A DNA stretch of 64,000 nt from Crotophaga sulcirostris (taxonomy: Eukaryota > Chordata > Aves > Cuculiformes > Crotophagidae): positions 460,410 through 524,409 of the forward strand of contig VYZB01000173.1 in the NCBI GenBank assembly GCA_013397455.1. The letters run 5' to 3'. A program made the translations under genes and the position numbers. Below, one piece after another: positions 61,875 to 64,000 of the stretch (within the stretch, counting starts at the first letter, position 1; each line of letters begins with the position of its first letter). The notes beneath the pieces are model-generated. The model had not been told where the DNA came from. It searched no databases and worked only from the letters and a program-made list of their open reading frames with translations.

Positions 61875-64000
61875 CTAGAGAAAAGAGTTGCGACTCCTTG
61901 TCAAGAGATCTTATGACAGCTGGAGAACAGAGCAAAAGATTTCTGAAGCCCAGGAAAGTCACTGGAGAAACCACACTTGAGAATAACGGTGTCTTGTTGT
62001 ATGTATTTTACTTTCTGGCCTTAGTAAGAAAGATGATCTGTCTACCTGATGGATTCTGTAGAGCTGACACACGTACGGGTGGTCGTAAGGAGAAGCAAAG
62101 AGAAAGCCAAATGTCAGAGCTGCTCGGCACTGATGGAAGAAACCTGACCTTTTAAAAGCAACTCTGAATTTCAAATGAAGCGATCAGTGGTTTCCCCAAC
62201 CTGTGACATCTTCTGGCCACTTCTTGCTGGTTTAAGATGAAGGTGGCAGTGGCCTACACACCAATTGGGAAGAGTCTAAAGTGTATCCAGGTAACTTGCC
62301 TATTGCATAAGTGGTGACTGAAAACAAGAGTAATTACACCAGCTGGTGTCTTTTTTTTTCTTTTCCCCCTCCAGCTAGAAACTGTAAAAACTCAAAAGAC
62401 CAACTGCACAACCTTAAAGTCATATTTACTGTGTTTGACACCCTGCCACAGGTAGTACAGCTCTGTAGATGTTGCTAGCTGACTGCTGCTTTCTGCTTAA
62501 TGATCTCATGGATGTGCAAAGTGAAGAAATATAATCTCTGGTGAAGACAGGGGGCAGGGTTGGTAAGAAATAAAAAGCCTTTTCCTCTAAACTGGTTTTA
62601 GTCTTTCTATGGGCTGGAAATGAGGAATAATAATTAAAGCTTAACTGGAGGAGATGAGGAAGGTTTTAAAATGAATAAAACTTGTAACAGGCATCAAGGA
62701 TGATCATATTTAAAGCCTGTGCAGGCTGCCATGCACGTTGGCTCTCAGAGGGAGTGTGTACTCACTCTGTATAGGTGCGACAGCCCTGGGAGTGCCAGCG
62801 AGCACGTGGGAGCAGGAACCATGCACCCAGCCACTTTATGGATAGCACCTTCCTCATCTCCCACTGGGTTTTCCCTGCTATAATTCCTTTGACCACTCCA
62901 GGATTATTCCAGATTTACTCTGGTTTGTAAGGATTTACCTACAGGGATGGCAGCAAATAATGCATGGAAGCCTTATTCCCAACTCCGGCTCTCACCTGGA
63001 GATTGCGTTTTATTTTCAGACCTCTCAGTTCTTTTTCAATGATGAGACCAACACCACATGAGAAGCCTCCAGCAGCAGGTGCTAGAAATGACTGATGCGT
63101 GTGGGCACCAGGAGTGGTCTCCTGAAGGGCGTGAGCAAAAGGTTCACTGTGGATATTAGAAAACTTGCTGAGGAAGAAAATACCTTTCTACAATGCTTCA
63201 ACATCTGCTTAGGGCACTGCCATGTGTGCAGCAAAGCTCTAGGTTGGCATTTTTTTCCAATTTAAAGAAGTCCTGGACAGAATTAATGCCCTTTTCTCAG
63301 CTTTGGTACTGACCTCTGGGAGAGTGAAGAGAGGGAGATGTTCCACCTCTTCCCTTTTACCACCTTGATGCCAATGAGAGCTTAAACTTCATCTGGATAA
63401 AAGTGAGGTACAAGGAGAAGATGGAGAGCAGCTGCTACCTATGGCTTTGCTCCATTGAGAGAGGAGGATGGGAAAGGAGAGACTGTTTCAGCCCTTGGCT
63501 GCCATTGGCTGTACTAAACTGTACTAGAAGAGTGTCTGGGAGGTAGAGCTTTTTGGATTAACCCAGCTGATTTTTTTATTTCTTTTTTACTGCAAATGAA
63601 CTCTCACTGTGTTTCTTTAAAGGTCACCTTTTTAAAAAAAAAATACTGCACTGGGAGAATACTTTTACGTTTCATCTGCTTTGTGTGTGTGCGTTTTCTA
63701 AGCCCTGGGTTTATTTCTTATTGGAAAATGGTCTTGGATCATCTCCGAGTTGGAAATTTTATTTATCAGGTGCATGTTAGAAAGAGGTGTTTTAACTCTT
63801 CAGACTCTTTTTTATTAGATACTCAGCACCATGTCTTTGGACCTCAAACTATGAAGGAAATCCTACCTTCTGCAACTTTGATTCCCTTTAGCACCTGTCC
63901 TCTGCCAGCATCTCATCATGGGCCCTGAAGCTCCCTATTTCCTCTGCTCTGTGCCTTGATACACAGAAGGGGTTAAATGGGCTCTCTCGACTCTGCTTGA
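61875..64000. other. Intergenic DNA without recognised genes
   Basis: Unique sequence with an A-run near 63634-63643. No exon, repeat or RNA gene was recognised up to the window end. Confidence 0.5.

Noticed and set aside
50265..64000. Search for CACNA1H exons expected from synteny
   Set aside because: No translation resembling a calcium-channel voltage-sensor or pore segment was seen; the gene, if present, lies outside the window.
1..64000. CRISPR arrays, bacterial operons, ribosome binding sites, rRNA or tRNA genes
   Set aside because: The window is vertebrate nuclear DNA. No repeat-spacer array was seen and no RNA gene could be recognised by eye; a tRNAscan or Infernal run would be needed to exclude small RNA genes.

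Overview
The window reads as nuclear DNA of a bird. It is mostly non-coding, moderately AT-rich sequence. CR1 retrotransposon fragments are scattered through it; many are 5'-truncated copies ending in the usual avian 3' tail (variants of 'attctatgattctatg'). The genes are split into exons with canonical GT/AG borders. Several CR1 tail types are present, as in neoavian genomes; I cannot name the species.

Two protein-coding genes can be rebuilt exon by exon, both on the minus strand. At 7360-8658 lies a two-exon C1QTNF8 (CTRP8) gene: a secreted protein of 257 residues with a signal peptide, a short collagen stalk and a C-terminal C1q domain. At 38406-50264 lies a complete six-exon TEKT4 gene: tektin-4, 444 residues, an axonemal filament protein. 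All five TEKT4 introns have matching phases and the total is exactly 445 codons with the stop. Its first exon sits in a GC-rich, CpG-rich island (about 49780-50590). Two RFX-type X-boxes, two CCAAT boxes and Sp1-like GC boxes lie in the upstream part of that island, which fits a motile-cilium gene. From memory, mammals have these genes in the SOX8-SSTR5-C1QTNF8-CACNA1H neighbourhood, and mouse Tekt4 lies there too, so the pairing is expected synteny. No SSTR5, SOX8 or CACNA1H exon was recognised here.

Layout: 1-7359 is flanking DNA plus the C1QTNF8 3' side. 7360-8673 is C1QTNF8. 8674-38405 is a 30-kb intergenic desert with many CR1 pieces, an inverted CR1 pair at 16.5-17.1 kb, and one candidate small membrane-protein ORF at 12269-12562. 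38406-50264 is TEKT4, with a CR1 copy in intron 3 and a 110-bp tandem duplication in intron 2. 50265-50590 is its promoter island. 50728-64000 is intergenic, with CR1 copies, a possible old LINE endonuclease remnant and one isolated exon-like block (61714-61874).

The two genes share no known pathway; their proximity looks positional. The most interesting leads are the twin X-boxes, the altered tektin signature (MPNVELCRD instead of RPNVELCRD), the small membrane-protein ORF and the intronic tandem duplication.
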